A stretch of DNA of 64,000 bases from Bifidobacterium breve (GCA_945878865.1 CAMCUD010000024.1:1-64000); one strand, 5' to 3'; shown: positions 48,025 to 57,782, counted from the stretch's first letter. The notes: generated by a model not told the origin, from the sequence alone. Numbers and translations: made by a program.

Positions 48025-48609
48025 ATGAACTTCATCCTTGATCTCCTGCAGGGCGTCGGTGTCGGCGGAGCGTCGGGCATCCGACCCTTCCTGCCCGCCC
48101 TCGTGACGGGCGCGCTGGCCACCACGGACACCGCCGTGGACTTCGACGGCACCGCGTTCTCGTTCCTCGAGTCGCCCGTCTTCCTCATCGTGCTCGTGTT
48201 CGCCGCGGCGGTCACCGTCGCGCTCGAGCAGCGCGGGAAGATCGCGGAGCCGCTGGGCCAGGGCCTGCTCGTGATCGGCGTCATCCTCGGCGCGTTGCTG
48301 GCCGCCGGATCGCTCGACGACCGGTTCGACATCTGGTGGCCGGGCCTCCTCGCCGGCGGTCTCGCGGCGGCGCTGCTCGGGGTTGCGTCGCGGCAGCTGC
48401 TCGGCCGGGTCCGTCAGCGCCTGGGCGCCGAGGAGCAGTCGTTCCTCATGCTCTACGCGGGCGGCGCGGCGCTCATCGTCACGGCCGGCTCCCTGCTCTT
48501 CCCGCCGCTCGCGCTGGTCGCCGTGGGTGTCGCCATCTGGCTGCTCGTCGCCTCGCGCAAGCGCGCCGGTGAGAAGTACGCGGGCCTGCGCATCCTCAAC
48601 CGCCCGTGA
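48025..48609 (+). CDS. DUF4126 family membrane protein
   Basis: 194 aa with about five hydrophobic helices. The opening ILDLLQGVGVGGASGIRPFLP and internal AAGSLDDRFDIWWPG match DUF4126 proteins, whose function is unknown. ATG 48025 is taken over an upstream start that would overlap the divergent aminotransferase gene. The stop overlaps the next start by 4 nt, suggesting coupling to the phosphodiesterase. Confidence 0.82.
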   Translation: MNFILDLLQGVGVGGASGIRPFLPALVTGALATTDTAVDFDGTAFSFLESPVFLIVLVFAAAVTVALEQRGKIAEPLGQGLLVIGVILGALLAAGSLDDRFDIWWPGLLAGGLAAALLGVASRQLLGRVRQRLGAEEQSFLMLYAGGAALIVTAGSLLFPPLALVAVGVAIWLLVASRKRAGEKYAGLRILNRP

Positions 48610-50081
48610 CGTCGAAGCTCGTCCTCGCGGTCATCGACGGGTGTAAGCCGTCGATGCTGCGGCGGGCGATCGACACGGGTCGCGCGCCGGCGCTGAAGGC
48701 CATCGAGGAGCGCGGGACGAACGCGGAGTCCTGCGTCGCGGCGTTCCCGAGCGTGACCCCCGTGTGCGCCGCGGCGATCGCGACGGGGACGCTGCAGGAC
48801 GTCCATCACATCCCGTCGATGAACTGGTACTCACGGCGTGAGGGGCGCTACGTCGAGTACGGGTCGTCGTTCGCCGCGTCGTGGAAGTTCGGCCTGGGCC
48901 GGCAGCTCACGGACACGGTCTACAACATGAACGGCGAGCACCTGAGCCGCGACGCGCTCACGGTGTTCGAGGCGCTCGACGACCAGGACGTCCGCACGGC
49001 CGGCACGACGTACCTCATGTACCGCGGGCGGCACGAGCACCAGCCGAGCAAGGAGTTCGCCCTCTCACGGGTCGCGACCTCGACGATGTTCCGCAAGCCG
49101 ATCCACGGCCCGCGCGAGTTCTTCTACGCCGACCTGTTCGCCAGCCGCCAGACCGGCTGCTTCGGCCAGATGGGGATGCCCGGCGTCCGCGACCAGCACA
49201 CAGGCTGCGTCAGCGCGTACCTCGCCGAGCACGACCTCTTCGACTTCCTGCTCTTCAGCCTGCCGGACAACGACGCGTACTCGCACAAGCACGGCCCGCA
49301 CGCGCAGGTGCAGTCGATCGCCAACGCCGACCGCCAGCTCGAGCGGCTCTTCCACCAGTTCGGCGGCACCGAGGCCTTCCTCGACCGTCACGCGGTGATC
49401 GTCGTCGCCGACCACTCGCACGCGCCCGTGGAGGCGACGATCCCGCTGCAGGAACGCGTGACCGAGGACTGGGCGGTGCTGCGGCCGTCGGGCACCCGTG
49501 CCGGGGATGCCGAGATCGCGTTCTGCCCGGCGCAGCGCAGCGCGATGCTCTACGTCCTGCGCCAGGACGCGCGCGAGGAGGTCATCCCGCCGCTTGTGCG
49601 CGCCGCGCGGGGGATCGACGGCGTGGATGTTGCGATGTGGCGCGACGCCGACGGTTACGCGGTGGTCGACGGCGAGCTCGGGCGCCTGCGCTTCCGGCCG
49701 GGCGACGACGTCGCCGACGCCCGCGGCCGGCGCTGGGAGGTCCACGGAGAGGCGGGCGCGCTGCAGGCGGAGATCGGCGGCCACGCGATCTCGACGCCGG
49801 TCTACCCCGACGCGCTGAACCGCGTCTGGGCGGCGCTCACCTGCCCGACCAGCGGCGACATCCTCCTCAGCGCCGCCCCCGGTTGGGAGTTCCCCGACTG
49901 GGGCGGCCAGGCCCATGTCGGCGGCGGCAGCCACGGCTCCCTGCACCGCGCGGACAGCGAAGGCGCGTTGCTGTTCAGCGGCGTCGAGCGCTCGGGTGTG
50001 CTGTCCGCGCGCGAGGCCGACGGCGCCTGGTCGATCACCGATGTGGCGCCGATGACCGTTGCCCACTTCGGCGCTCGGTAG
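48606..50081 (+). CDS. Type I phosphodiesterase / nucleotide pyrophosphatase family protein
   Basis: 491 aa, GTG start. It is an alkaline-phosphatase-superfamily hydrolase. LVLAVIDGCKPSML carries the metal Asp, AAFPSVTPVCAAAIATG carries the nucleophile Thr/Ser region, LFSLPDNDAYSHKHGP holds a metal-binding Asp and His, and VVADHSHA carries the last pair. No signal peptide is seen, so it may act in the cytoplasm or at the membrane face. The substrate is unknown; phospho-lipids, sugars or nucleotides are candidates. It is followed by GtrA after 16 nt. Confidence 0.85.
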   Translation: MTSKLVLAVIDGCKPSMLRRAIDTGRAPALKAIEERGTNAESCVAAFPSVTPVCAAAIATGTLQDVHHIPSMNWYSRREGRYVEYGSSFAASWKFGLGRQLTDTVYNMNGEHLSRDALTVFEALDDQDVRTAGTTYLMYRGRHEHQPSKEFALSRVATSTMFRKPIHGPREFFYADLFASRQTGCFGQMGMPGVRDQHTGCVSAYLAEHDLFDFLLFSLPDNDAYSHKHGPHAQVQSIANADRQLERLFHQFGGTEAFLDRHAVIVVADHSHAPVEATIPLQERVTEDWAVLRPSGTRAGDAEIAFCPAQRSAMLYVLRQDAREEVIPPLVRAARGIDGVDVAMWRDADGYAVVDGELGRLRFRPGDDVADARGRRWEVHGEAGALQAEIGGHAISTPVYPDALNRVWAALTCPTSGDILLSAAPGWEFPDWGGQAHVGGGSHGSLHRADSEGALLFSGVERSGVLSAREADGAWSITDVAPMTVAHFGAR

Positions 50082-50097
50082 CCTCCTCTCCTCGCTG

Positions 50098-50550
50098 ATG
50101 TCCGTCGAGAGCACCCCCACGCCGCCCCCGGTGCCGATGCACCTGCGGGTTCGCGCCGGACTGCGCAAGCCGCACAACTGGCTGCAGCTGATCCGCTTCG
50201 CCGCGGTCGGCGCGTCGGGCTACGTCGTGAACCTCGTGACGTTCACCGTGCTCGTCCACGCGTTCGACCTCGACTACCGGCTCGCCGCGACCGGCGCGTT
50301 CCTCGTCGCCGTGACGAACAACTTCTGGTGGAACCGCCGCTGGACGTTCCAGGCGCGGGCCGGGCACCGCGGGTGGCAGGCGGCCCGCTTCCTCACCGTC
50401 AGCCTGCTGGCGTTCGGCTTCAACCTGCTGTTCCTCTGGCTGCTCGTGGAGCGGCTCGGCGTGGCCGAGGTCCCCGCGCAGGCCGCGGCGATCGTCGCGG
50501 CCACGCCTTTGAGCTTCGTCGGCAACAAGCTCTGGAGTTTCGCCCGGTGA
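50098..50550 (+). CDS. GtrA-family membrane protein
   Basis: 150 aa with four transmembrane helices. LIRFAAVGASGYVVNLVTF, VTNNFWWNRRWTF and FVGNKLWSF are the GtrA signatures. GtrA-like proteins flip or supply polyprenyl-linked sugars to glycosyltransferases of cell-surface polysaccharide. ATG 50098 is chosen because the upstream frame lies in the preceding gene. Its stop overlaps the next membrane protein by 4 nt. Confidence 0.9.
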   Translation: MSVESTPTPPPVPMHLRVRAGLRKPHNWLQLIRFAAVGASGYVVNLVTFTVLVHAFDLDYRLAATGAFLVAVTNNFWWNRRWTFQARAGHRGWQAARFLTVSLLAFGFNLLFLWLLVERLGVAEVPAQAAAIVAATPLSFVGNKLWSFAR

Positions 50551-52157
50551 GGCGCGTGGCCGCGGTCCTCGCGGCCCTGCTCGTCTTCGCCGGCTGGGCC
50601 GGCACGGCGGCGGCCAACGACCTGACGGCGCCGCCCGGGCTCGATCAGGTCCCGCAGAACTACCGGCTCACCGAGCGGCAGGTCCTGGCGATCGCCGACA
50701 AGCTCCCCGCGGTGCGCGAGGCGCGCGCGAAGGAGAAGAAGTCGACCCGTAGCGCGTTCCTCAAGCCGGTGGGCCGCTGGCAGGTCAGCTACTACGACGA
50801 CGCCGAGCCGCGCCACGAGATCGCGCAGGTGCAGATCGACGACGCGACCGGCGCGGTCATCGAGGCGTGGACGGGCTACAAGGTCCCGTGGACCATGGCG
50901 CGGGGTTACGACGGCGCGTTCGGGCGCAAGATCAACTCGCCGTTCGTGTGGATCCCGCTGGCGATCCTCTTCGTCCTGCCGTTCCTGGACTTCCGCCGCC
51001 CGCTGCGGATGCTCCACCTCGACCTGCTCGTCCTCACCGGCTTCAGCCTGGCCTACCACTTCTTCAATGTGGGGGACATCGGCACGTCGACGCCGCTCAC
51101 GACGCCGCTGCTGGTCTACGTGCTCGTGCGGATGCTGTGGATCGGCTTCCGCCCCAAGGACACCGATCGCCCGCCGGATCGTCCGCTTCCGCTCCTTGTC
51201 CCGGCGCTCTGGCTCGGGGTCGCGGCGGTGTTCCTCATCGGCTTCCGGATCGGGCTGAACGTCATGAGCTCGAACGTCATCGACGTCGGCTACTCGGGCG
51301 TGATCGGCGCGAACAAGCTGGCCAACGGCATGCCGCTCTACGGGCACTTCCCGTCGGACAACTCCAGCGGCGACACGTACGGCCCGATCATGTACCTGCT
51401 CTACGTGCCGTTCGAGCAGGTGCTCGGCTGGAGCGGGAAGTGGGACGACCTTCCGGCCGCGCACGCCGCCGCGATCTTCTTCGACCTGCTGACCGTCGGC
51501 CTGCTGTTCCAGCTCGGGCGCCAGCTCCGCGGCAACGCGATGGGGATCGTGCTCGCGTACGCCTGGGTGGCGTTCCCGTTCACGACGTTCGCGACGAACA
51601 CGAACGCCAACGACGCGCTGCCGGCCGCGCTCGTCGTCGCGGCGCTGGTGGCGGCCACCAGTCCGGGCGGCCGCGGGATCCTCGTCGGCATGGCGGGGAT
51701 GACGAAGCTCGCCCCGCTCGCGCTCATCCCGCTGTTCGCGACGTTCCGCTGGCAGACCGACAAGGCCCGGACGGTCGCGCTGTTCAGCCTCGGCCTGTTC
51801 ATCCCGCTCGTGCTCGGCGCGGCGATCATCCTGCTGCACGGCGGGTCGCTGCGAGAGTTCTACGACGCGAGCGTGGCCTTCCAGTCCGGCCGCGAGTCGC
51901 CGTTCTCGCCGTGGGGCTTGTACGACGGGCTGCACAAGGTCCAGCGCGTCGTCCAGGGCCTGGCGCTCGGGCTGGCGGTGCTCGTGGCGTTCCTCCCGCG
52001 GCGCGAGGACGTTGTCGGCCTGGCCGCGCTCAGCGCAGCGATCCTCATCGCGCTCCAGCTCGGCCTGGGCTACTGGTTCTTCCTCTACGTCATCTGGTGG
52101 ATCGCGCCGGTGATGGTCGCGCTGCTCGCCCGCGACGGGGAGCCCGAGCTGCGGTGA
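50547..52157 (+). CDS. Polytopic glycosyltransferase-like membrane protein
   Basis: 536 aa, GTG 50547 overlapping the GtrA stop. A signal-like helix (1-23) is followed by a soluble segment (about 25-125) and then some ten transmembrane helices. The loop after a helix holds NSSGDTYGPIMYLLY, and TKLAPLALIPLF occurs later; the layout resembles GT-C fold mannosyl- or arabinosyltransferases (GT87-like). The acceptor is unknown. It overlaps the next gene by 4 nt, and both belong with GtrA in one operon. Confidence 0.75.
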   Translation: MRRVAAVLAALLVFAGWAGTAAANDLTAPPGLDQVPQNYRLTERQVLAIADKLPAVREARAKEKKSTRSAFLKPVGRWQVSYYDDAEPRHEIAQVQIDDATGAVIEAWTGYKVPWTMARGYDGAFGRKINSPFVWIPLAILFVLPFLDFRRPLRMLHLDLLVLTGFSLAYHFFNVGDIGTSTPLTTPLLVYVLVRMLWIGFRPKDTDRPPDRPLPLLVPALWLGVAAVFLIGFRIGLNVMSSNVIDVGYSGVIGANKLANGMPLYGHFPSDNSSGDTYGPIMYLLYVPFEQVLGWSGKWDDLPAAHAAAIFFDLLTVGLLFQLGRQLRGNAMGIVLAYAWVAFPFTTFATNTNANDALPAALVVAALVAATSPGGRGILVGMAGMTKLAPLALIPLFATFRWQTDKARTVALFSLGLFIPLVLGAAIILLHGGSLREFYDASVAFQSGRESPFSPWGLYDGLHKVQRVVQGLALGLAVLVAFLPRREDVVGLAALSAAILIALQLGLGYWFFLYVIWWIAPVMVALLARDGEPELR

Positions 52158-53392
52158 GGGCGGCGGCGCCGTACCCCGCCCTGGCGGTCGGGTTCGCGCT
52201 GCTCACCACGGTCGGGCCGATGGCCGACACGCGGGTGAGCGACCTCTATCTCTACGGCCAGTACGGCCGGCTGCTGGCCGACGGGAACCTGCCGTACCTG
52301 GACTTCGGCTTCGAGTACCCGCCGCTCGGGATCCTGCCGATCGCGATCGCCGGGATCCCGTTCCCGGGGCAGGGCGGGACGGGCGGCGGCTTCGACTGGG
52401 TGTTCGGCGCGCTGATGCTGCTGTGCGCGGTCGCCGGGCAGCGGGCCGCCGCGCTGTTCGCGCGCGAGACCGTGGACGCGCGCGCGGAGAGGACCGTGGC
52501 CTGGCTGCTCGTCGCGCAGCCGTTCGTTATCGGGGCGTCCCTGCGCACGCACTTCGATCTGTTCCCAGTGGCGGTGACGATCGCCGGCCTCGTGCTCTTC
52601 GCCCGGTCGCGCCCGGTGACGGGGATGGTCGCGCTGGGGTTCGGCACGGTCATCAAGCTCTTCCCCGGGATCCTCGCGGCGGTCAGCGGGCTGTGGCTGG
52701 CCGGGCGGGGGGAGGCGCGGGAGCTCGCGCGCGGCGCGGCGGCGTTCGTCGCGGTCTGTGTGGTGTGCACGTTGCCGTTCTGGGGCGGCGGGTTCGTCGA
52801 CATGTTCACGTTCCACCTCGACCGGCCCGTGCAGATCGAATCGACGCCCGCGACCGTGCTCTTCGCGGTCGGCGGGTCGGAGGTGACGGGCACGAACGAG
52901 CGGCCCGACCGCTTCAAGTCCAACGGGCTGGATGGCGGCGCGGCGGGGCCGGTCGCGGCGTTCTTCGCGGTGCTGCAGATCGTGGCGCTCGCCGCGGCGG
53001 CGCTCCTGGCGCTGCGGCGGACCGACCCCCGCTGGCTCGGCCTCTGCTGCCTCGCCGCGCTGCTCGCCTTCGTCGCGCTGGGGAAGGTTCTGTCGCCCCA
53101 GTACATGATCTGGCTGGCCCCGTTCGCCGCGCTCGCGTGGGTGTGGGGCGAGCGCGGCGTCGCCGTGCTGTGCGCGGGGGCGATCGCGCTGACGTCGGTG
53201 TGGTTCCCGCGTGCCTACGTGCCGCTCGTGCAGGAGCACGAGTGGGTCATCTGGACGGTCGCGCTTCGCAACGTCCTGCTCGTCGCGGCGCTCGGTCTGC
53301 TGTTCGCGCGGTTGGCGACCGCGGCGCCTACGCCTCCTGCGGCACGTAGTCGTGCGGCCCGGTCTCAACCGCTTCGGGCGCCATCCACATGA
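52154..53392 (+). CDS. Polytopic glycosyltransferase-like membrane protein (GT87/DUF2029-like)
   Basis: 412 aa, GTG 52154. The frame open upstream to 50867 is shadow of the previous gene. After the first helix comes [20 protein letters not shown] and [10 protein letters not shown], whose DxE-like acidic loop is typical of GT-C enzymes, and later [10 protein letters not shown] and [15 protein letters not shown]. About ten transmembrane helices are present. It probably transfers a polyprenyl-phosphate sugar to surface polymers. Its 3' end overlaps the convergent VOC gene by 65 nt. Confidence 0.82.
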   Translation: MRAAAPYPALAVGFALLTTVGPMADTRVSDLYLYGQYGRLLADGNLPYLDFGFEYPPLGILPIAIAGIPFPGQGGTGGGFDWVFGALMLLCAVAGQRAAALFARETVDARAERTVAWLLVAQPFVIGASLRTHFDLFPVAVTIAGLVLFARSRPVTGMVALGFGTVIKLFPGILAAVSGLWLAGRGEARELARGAAAFVAVCVVCTLPFWGGGFVDMFTFHLDRPVQIESTPATVLFAVGGSEVTGTNERPDRFKSNGLDGGAAGPVAAFFAVLQIVALAAAALLALRRTDPRWLGLCCLAALLAFVALGKVLSPQYMIWLAPFAALAWVWGERGVAVLCAGAIALTSVWFPRAYVPLVQEHEWVIWTVALRNVLLVAALGLLFARLATAAPTPPAARSRAARSQPLRAPST

Positions 53393-53759
53393 CCTCCCAG
53401 AGGTGGCCGTCGGGGTCGTGGAAGCTGCGGCCGTACATGAAGCCGTGGTCCATCGGCTCACTCGCGCCCGCGCCGCCGGCGGCCAGTGCCGTGTCGGCGA
53501 ACGCGTCGACGTCCTGACGGCTCTCGGCCGACACGCAGAGGATCGCCTCGATCGTCTCGGCGTCGGCGACGGTCTTCGTTGTGAAGTCGGCGAAGCGGTC
53601 GCGCTGCAGCAGCATCACGAAGGCCTGGTCGGAGACCACCATGCAGGCGCATGACTCGTCGGTGAACTTCTCGTCGAACGTGAAGCCGAGCCGGCCGAAG
53701 AAGGCCATCGACCGGTGCAAGTCCGCGACGGGAAGGTTGATGAAGATGAGACGCGCCAT
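53328..53759 (-). CDS. VOC (glyoxalase/bleomycin resistance) family protein
   Basis: 143 aa from ATG 53759, which has GAGGAG upstream. It starts [20 protein letters not shown], and the fold ends [17 protein letters not shown], a standard VOC metal-site strand. This subgroup is frequent in actinobacteria beside ECF sigma factors. It diverges from the sigma gene across 97 nt. The substrate is unknown. The last 65 nt overlap the upstream glycosyltransferase gene on the other strand. Confidence 0.88.
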   Translation of the reverse strand: MARLIFINLPVADLHRSMAFFGRLGFTFDEKFTDESCACMVVSDQAFVMLLQRDRFADFTTKTVADAETIEAILCVSAESRQDVDAFADTALAAGGAGASEPMDHGFMYGRSFHDPDGHLWEVMWMAPEAVETGPHDYVPQEA

Positions 53760-53856
53760 CGGTGCTCCTCTCGGGTGGTGATGGCGGGTAGACCGCTGCG
53801 CCGGCGCGAACTCATCGGTGGGGGTGATGCGTTGCCTTCCGGGGTAGGCTGCTCTC

Positions 53857-54837
53857 ATGGCCGAGGGGACCCTCACCCGCCCCGTCGAGGACCAGCTCGA
53901 AGCGCACCGCACCGAGCTGACGGGCTACTGCTACCGGATGCTCGGCTCGGCGGCCGACGCCGAGGACGCCGTGCAGGAGACGCTCACGCGGGCGTGGCGG
54001 AACATCGACCGGTTCGAGGGCCGCGCCGCGCTGCGCACCTGGCTCTACAAGATCGCGAGCAACGTCTGCTTCGACGCGCTCGCGGCCGGCCAGCGCCGCG
54101 CGATGCCGATCGACCTCAGCCCGGGGCAGCCCAGCAGCGCGCTCGGGCCGCTCGATCCGCCGCTGGCCGAGACGACGTGGGTCGGGCCGGCGCCCGACGC
54201 GCTCGTGCTCGACGGCGTGGGGGACCCCGCCCACCTCGCCGAGGCGCGCGAGTCGGTGCGCCTGGCGTTCGTCGCGGCGCTGCAGCATCTGCCGCCACGC
54301 CAGCGCGCGATCCTGATCCTGCGCGACGTGCTGCGCTGGCAGGCCTCCGAGGTCGCCGACCTGCTGCACCTCAGCGTCCCGGCCGTCAACAGCGCGCTGC
54401 AGCGGGCGCGCGCGACGCTCGCGTCGAAGGACCTCGAGGTCGTCGAACTCTCCGACGCCTCCGTCGACGCCGCGAGTGAGGAACTCCTGGCGCGGTACCT
54501 CGACGCGTTCGAGCGCTACGACATGGACGCGCTCACCGCGCTGCTGCACGAGGACGCGACGCAGTCGATGCCGCCGTACCCGATGTGGCTGCGCGGCCGC
54601 GACGAGCTGATCACGTGGATGACCGGCCCCGGCGCCGAGTGCGTCGGCTCGCGCCTCGTGCCCGTGCGGGTCAACGGGCAGGATGGCTTCGCCCAGTACC
54701 GCGACGGCGGTCAGACGCCGTGGTCGATCCATGTGCCGACCTGGCGGGACGGGCGGATCGTCGACATCACGTACTTCCTGGAGACCGACGGCTCGCTGTT
54801 CGCGCTGTTCGGCCTGCCGCCGACGCTGCCGGCTTAG
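53857..54837 (+). CDS. ECF sigma factor with C-terminal SnoaL-like domain (SigG/TIGR02960 type)
   Basis: 326 aa. Sigma-2 region (about 12-82) has [20 protein letters not shown] and [18 protein letters not shown]. Sigma-4 region (about 138-190) has [17 protein letters not shown] and [17 protein letters not shown]. The C-terminal 120 residues form a SnoaL-like domain ([20 protein letters not shown]) in place of a separate anti-sigma factor. Such ECF factors are controlled by their own tail. ATG 53857 is 6 nt after TAGGCT, a leaderless-type start. It overlaps tetR convergently by 4 nt. Confidence 0.92.
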   Translation: MAEGTLTRPVEDQLEAHRTELTGYCYRMLGSAADAEDAVQETLTRAWRNIDRFEGRAALRTWLYKIASNVCFDALAAGQRRAMPIDLSPGQPSSALGPLDPPLAETTWVGPAPDALVLDGVGDPAHLAEARESVRLAFVAALQHLPPRQRAILILRDVLRWQASEVADLLHLSVPAVNSALQRARATLASKDLEVVELSDASVDAASEELLARYLDAFERYDMDALTALLHEDATQSMPPYPMWLRGRDELITWMTGPGAECVGSRLVPVRVNGQDGFAQYRDGGQTPWSIHVPTWRDGRIVDITYFLETDGSLFALFGLPPTLPA

Positions 54838-55448
54838 ACCTGCAGCAGCGCGAGCGCCGCGTCCGCGAGGTAGCGCGCGAGCTGCGCGTCGTCGACGTCC
54901 AGCCGTCCCTCGAGCCGGCGGATGAAGAGCTCGGAGGTCGAGCCCGAGATCGCGGCGATCGTCATCGCGGCGCGGGCCGGATCGGGGCTCGGGCCGAACA
55001 GCGCGGCGCGTTGCTCCTCGATCACCGTGCCCAGGCTCTGGATGATCTGGCGGCGCTTGGCCTGGAGCACCGGGGTGTCCAGCCCCTCCGACAGGGCGGC
55101 GCGGCCGATCCGCGGGTCGCCGAACATCACGTCGACGAGGGCGCGGGCGCCGGCCTCGATGCGTGCGCGCGGGTCAGCGGGGCCGGTGGACAGGCCGCCG
55201 ACGATCGCGTCGCGGACCTCTTCTGCGAGGCGGTCGAGCAGCGCGAGGTAGAGCTCGTCGCGGTTGCGGTAGCTCTCGTAGAAGTACCGCTCCGTCAGGC
55301 CCGCGGTGCGGCAGATCTCGGTCATCGTCGCCTCGCCCCAGCCGCGCGTACCGATGATCTCCAGTGCGGCAGCGTCGAGCTTGGCCTTGCGCTCGGCGCG
55401 CCGCTCGGCCGCGCTCTGGCCCTTGAACATCCGGTCGGTCGACGCCAC
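54834..55448 (-). CDS. TetR family transcriptional regulator
   Basis: 204 aa, GTG start. The N-terminal HTH is AALEIIGTRGWGEATMTEIC with recognition helix GLTERYFYESYRN. The C-terminal ligand and dimer domain is long and alpha-helical. It diverges from the P450 gene; a perfect 7-4-7 dyad over the P450 -35 box is its likely operator. The ligand may be the P450 substrate, but this is inferred only from position. Confidence 0.9.
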   Translation of the reverse strand: MASTDRMFKGQSAAERRAERKAKLDAAALEIIGTRGWGEATMTEICRTAGLTERYFYESYRNRDELYLALLDRLAEEVRDAIVGGLSTGPADPRARIEAGARALVDVMFGDPRIGRAALSEGLDTPVLQAKRRQIIQSLGTVIEEQRAALFGPSPDPARAAMTIAAISGSTSELFIRRLEGRLDVDDAQLARYLADAALALLQV

Positions 55449-55470
55449 GAGCGCATGCTCGCACTACAAC

Positions 55471-55499
55471 TTGACAGGATGCCCTGTCAGGTGTCACTC
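55471..55499 (+). promoter_or_regulatory. P450 promoter with overlapping TetR operator
   Basis: TTGACA (55471-55476) with a 17-18 nt spacer to a CACTCT-like -10 (about 55494-55500), ending about 7 nt before ATG 55507. The operator TGACAGG-ATGC-CCTGTCA (55472-55489, perfect 7-bp arms) covers the -35 box. Repression by the divergent TetR is inferred. Confidence 0.6.
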
Positions 55500-55506
55500 T
55501 GCGGGC

Positions 55507-56988
55507 ATGGCCACCGTGACCGAGGAGAGCGTCCGCGCCGCGCAGAAGCGCCCTGACCGCCGGATGCTCACCGCGACCCCGCCCGCGCCGATGGACCTCC
55601 GCGTCCCCGCCCAGGTGCGCAAGGACCTGCGCGACGAGCGCCGCGCGCGCCGGCGCGGCCCCATGCCGCCCGGCAACCCGTATCCGAGCTGGACCACCAC
55701 GCTCACGACGTTCACCGACCCGCTGAAGATGCTGCTGGAGAACCGGCGGCGCTATGGCCCGGTCTTCACCCTGCGCCACGGGCACGAGCTCATCGTCTGG
55801 GCGATCAGCCCGACCGCCAACCACGAGGTCCTCGTCTCCAAGGCCGACGCGTTCGGCTGGCGCGAGGGTCGCTTCCGCGACCTGTGGCCGCTCATGGGCG
55901 ACGGGTTCTTCGCGATCGACGGCGACTACCACCGCCAGATGCGGCGCATGCTCCTGCCGGGCTTCCACGCCGACGCGGTCCACGGCGTGGCGGGCGACAC
56001 CGTCGCCGAGGTCGTCGCGGCCGTGGAGCAGCTGCCGGCCAAGGGGATCGTCGACATCAACCACTGGGTGCGCGACACCGCGATGCGCGTCGCGCTGCGC
56101 GTCCTGCTCGGCATCGACCGCGAGGACGACGAGATCCACCGGATCGCCAACGCGTTCGAGCGCGCGCTGGCCTTCCACGGCTACTCCATCCCGACGCAGA
56201 TGCTCCGCGGCCCGCGCACGCCGTACGCCCGCACGCAGCAGGCCCGCGCGGAGCTCGACGGCCACGTCTACGAGGAGATCCGCCGCCGGCGCGCGGCCGG
56301 CGACCCCGGTCGCGGCGTACTCGGCCTGCTGCTGCAGTGCACCGACGGCGACGGCAACCCGCTGCCCGAGCACACGATCCGCGACCTCGCGATCACCGTG
56401 ATGTTCGCCGGCCACGACACGACGACCGCGACGTTCACGTTCCTCACCTACGAGCTGGGCCGCCATCCGCACGCCCGTGAGGCGCTGCTCGACGAGCTCG
56501 ACACCGTGCTCGGGGAGAACGATCCGACACCCGATCAGCTCGACGGTCGCGCGCTGCCCGTCCTCGAGCGGACGCTGGACGAGACCCTGCGCCGCTACCC
56601 CATCGCGTGGATCGGCCCGCGCCGCGTGCTCGAGGACGTCGAGCTCGACGGCGTCATGGTCCCCAAGGGCGTCGGGATGTTCTACTCGAGCTGGGCCACG
56701 CACCACCTCGAGGAGTTCTATCCCTCGCCGATGGCGTTCGACCCCGACCGGTTCTTGCCCGGCGGCCAGGTCGAGCAGCTCCCAAAGGGGTCGTACATCC
56801 CGTTCGGCGGCGGCAGCCGGATGTGCCTGGGCAAGCGCTTCGCGCAGTACGAGCTGCGGGCGCTCACCGCGGTCGCGCTGCGGCGCTTCACTATCGATCC
56901 GGACCCGGCCGACCCGTTGAAGATGTCCTTCACGCCGACGCTCGGGCCGAAGAACGGCCTGCGCTACTTCGTCACCCGACGCGACTAA
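55507..56988 (+). CDS. Cytochrome P450
   Basis: 493 aa. The I-helix oxygen-binding motif FAGHDTTT occupies residues 300-307, ExxR is in TLDETLRRYP, and the heme loop FGGGSRMCLG has the thiolate ligand Cys440. All catalytic features are present. It is a soluble monooxygenase that needs external ferredoxin and reductase, which are not encoded nearby. The long Arg-rich N-terminus (about 40 residues) is atypical. ATG 55507 is chosen from the promoter distance. Control by the divergent TetR is likely. The substrate is unknown. Confidence 0.93.
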   Translation: MATVTEESVRAAQKRPDRRMLTATPPAPMDLRVPAQVRKDLRDERRARRRGPMPPGNPYPSWTTTLTTFTDPLKMLLENRRRYGPVFTLRHGHELIVWAISPTANHEVLVSKADAFGWREGRFRDLWPLMGDGFFAIDGDYHRQMRRMLLPGFHADAVHGVAGDTVAEVVAAVEQLPAKGIVDINHWVRDTAMRVALRVLLGIDREDDEIHRIANAFERALAFHGYSIPTQMLRGPRTPYARTQQARAELDGHVYEEIRRRRAAGDPGRGVLGLLLQCTDGDGNPLPEHTIRDLAITVMFAGHDTTTATFTFLTYELGRHPHAREALLDELDTVLGENDPTPDQLDGRALPVLERTLDETLRRYPIAWIGPRRVLEDVELDGVMVPKGVGMFYSSWATHHLEEFYPSPMAFDPDRFLPGGQVEQLPKGSYIPFGGGSRMCLGKRFAQYELRALTAVALRRFTIDPDPADPLKMSFTPTLGPKNGLRYFVTRRD

Positions 56989-57782
56989 CGGCCCGCGGCG
57001 GGCTCCAGGACCGCCTCGATGCTGTCGGCCCGCCCGGCCTGTGAGCAGCGGATGAGGACCCCCATGAGCCAGGGGTCCTCCTCGCTCGTCTCGAAGTGCT
57101 GCTTCATGTGCGTGACGAACCCGGCGATCGCCTGCTCGCGCTTGACGCCGATGACGCCGCCGCGCGGGCCGGTCATCCCCACGTCGGTGATGTAGGCCGT
57201 CCCCTCGGGCAGCACACGGAAGTCGTTGGTCGGCACGTGCGTGTGCGTGCCGACGACGCCGGTCACGCGCCCGTCGAGGTACCAGCCCAGCGCGACCTTC
57301 TCGCTCGTGGCTTCGGCGTGGAAGTCCACGAGGATGTGGTCGCAGCGGCCCTTGAGCTCGTGCAGCGCGGCGTCGGCCTCGGGGAAGGCGGGCCGGCCCG
57401 CCTGCAGGAACACGTTGCCGGAGAGGTTCACGACGCCGAGGCGCACCCCGTCGCGCTCGACCACGCACGTGCCGTGACCGGGCTGGCTCTTGAGGTAGTT
57501 CGCCGGCCGGAGGATCGCGTCGTGCTCGTCGAGATAGCGGTGGATGTCGCGGCGGAAGTACGTGTGGTTGCCGAGCGTGATGACGTCGACGCCCTTGGCG
57601 AACAGCTCGTCGGCGATCTTCGGCGTGATCCCCAGCCCGCCGGCGCTGTTCTCGCCGTTGACGACGACGAATGTCGGCTCGAAGCGCTCGCGCAGCTGCG
57701 GCAACAGGCCGAGCAGCGTGCGGCGGCCGATGGAGCCCACCACGTCGCCGATGAACAGGATGGTCGCGGCGCCGTCGCTCAT
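56985..57782 (-). CDS. ymdB: YmdB-family metallophosphoesterase (TIGR00282)
   Basis: 265 aa. The dimetal site is ILFIGDVVGSIGRR, VVNGENSAGGLGIT, VITLGNHTYFR and VGTHTHVPTND. The fold and motifs match YmdB/DR1281 phosphodiesterases, which act on 2',3'-cyclic nucleotides or related substrates. ATG 57782 follows GACAAT (57796-57791 minus strand) by 8 nt without a ribosome-binding site. It converges on the P450 gene with a 4-nt overlap. Confidence 0.92.
   Translation of the reverse strand: MSDGAATILFIGDVVGSIGRRTLLGLLPQLRERFEPTFVVVNGENSAGGLGITPKIADELFAKGVDVITLGNHTYFRRDIHRYLDEHDAILRPANYLKSQPGHGTCVVERDGVRLGVVNLSGNVFLQAGRPAFPEADAALHELKGRCDHILVDFHAEATSEKVALGWYLDGRVTGVVGTHTHVPTNDFRVLPEGTAYITDVGMTGPRGGVIGVKREQAIAGFVTHMKQHFETSEEDPWLMGVLIRCSQAGRADSIEAVLEPAAGR

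Noticed and set aside
50867-53392. 841-codon plus-strand frame as one large protein
   Set aside because: Its first half is out-of-frame translation of the upstream membrane protein; the true gene begins at GTG 52154.
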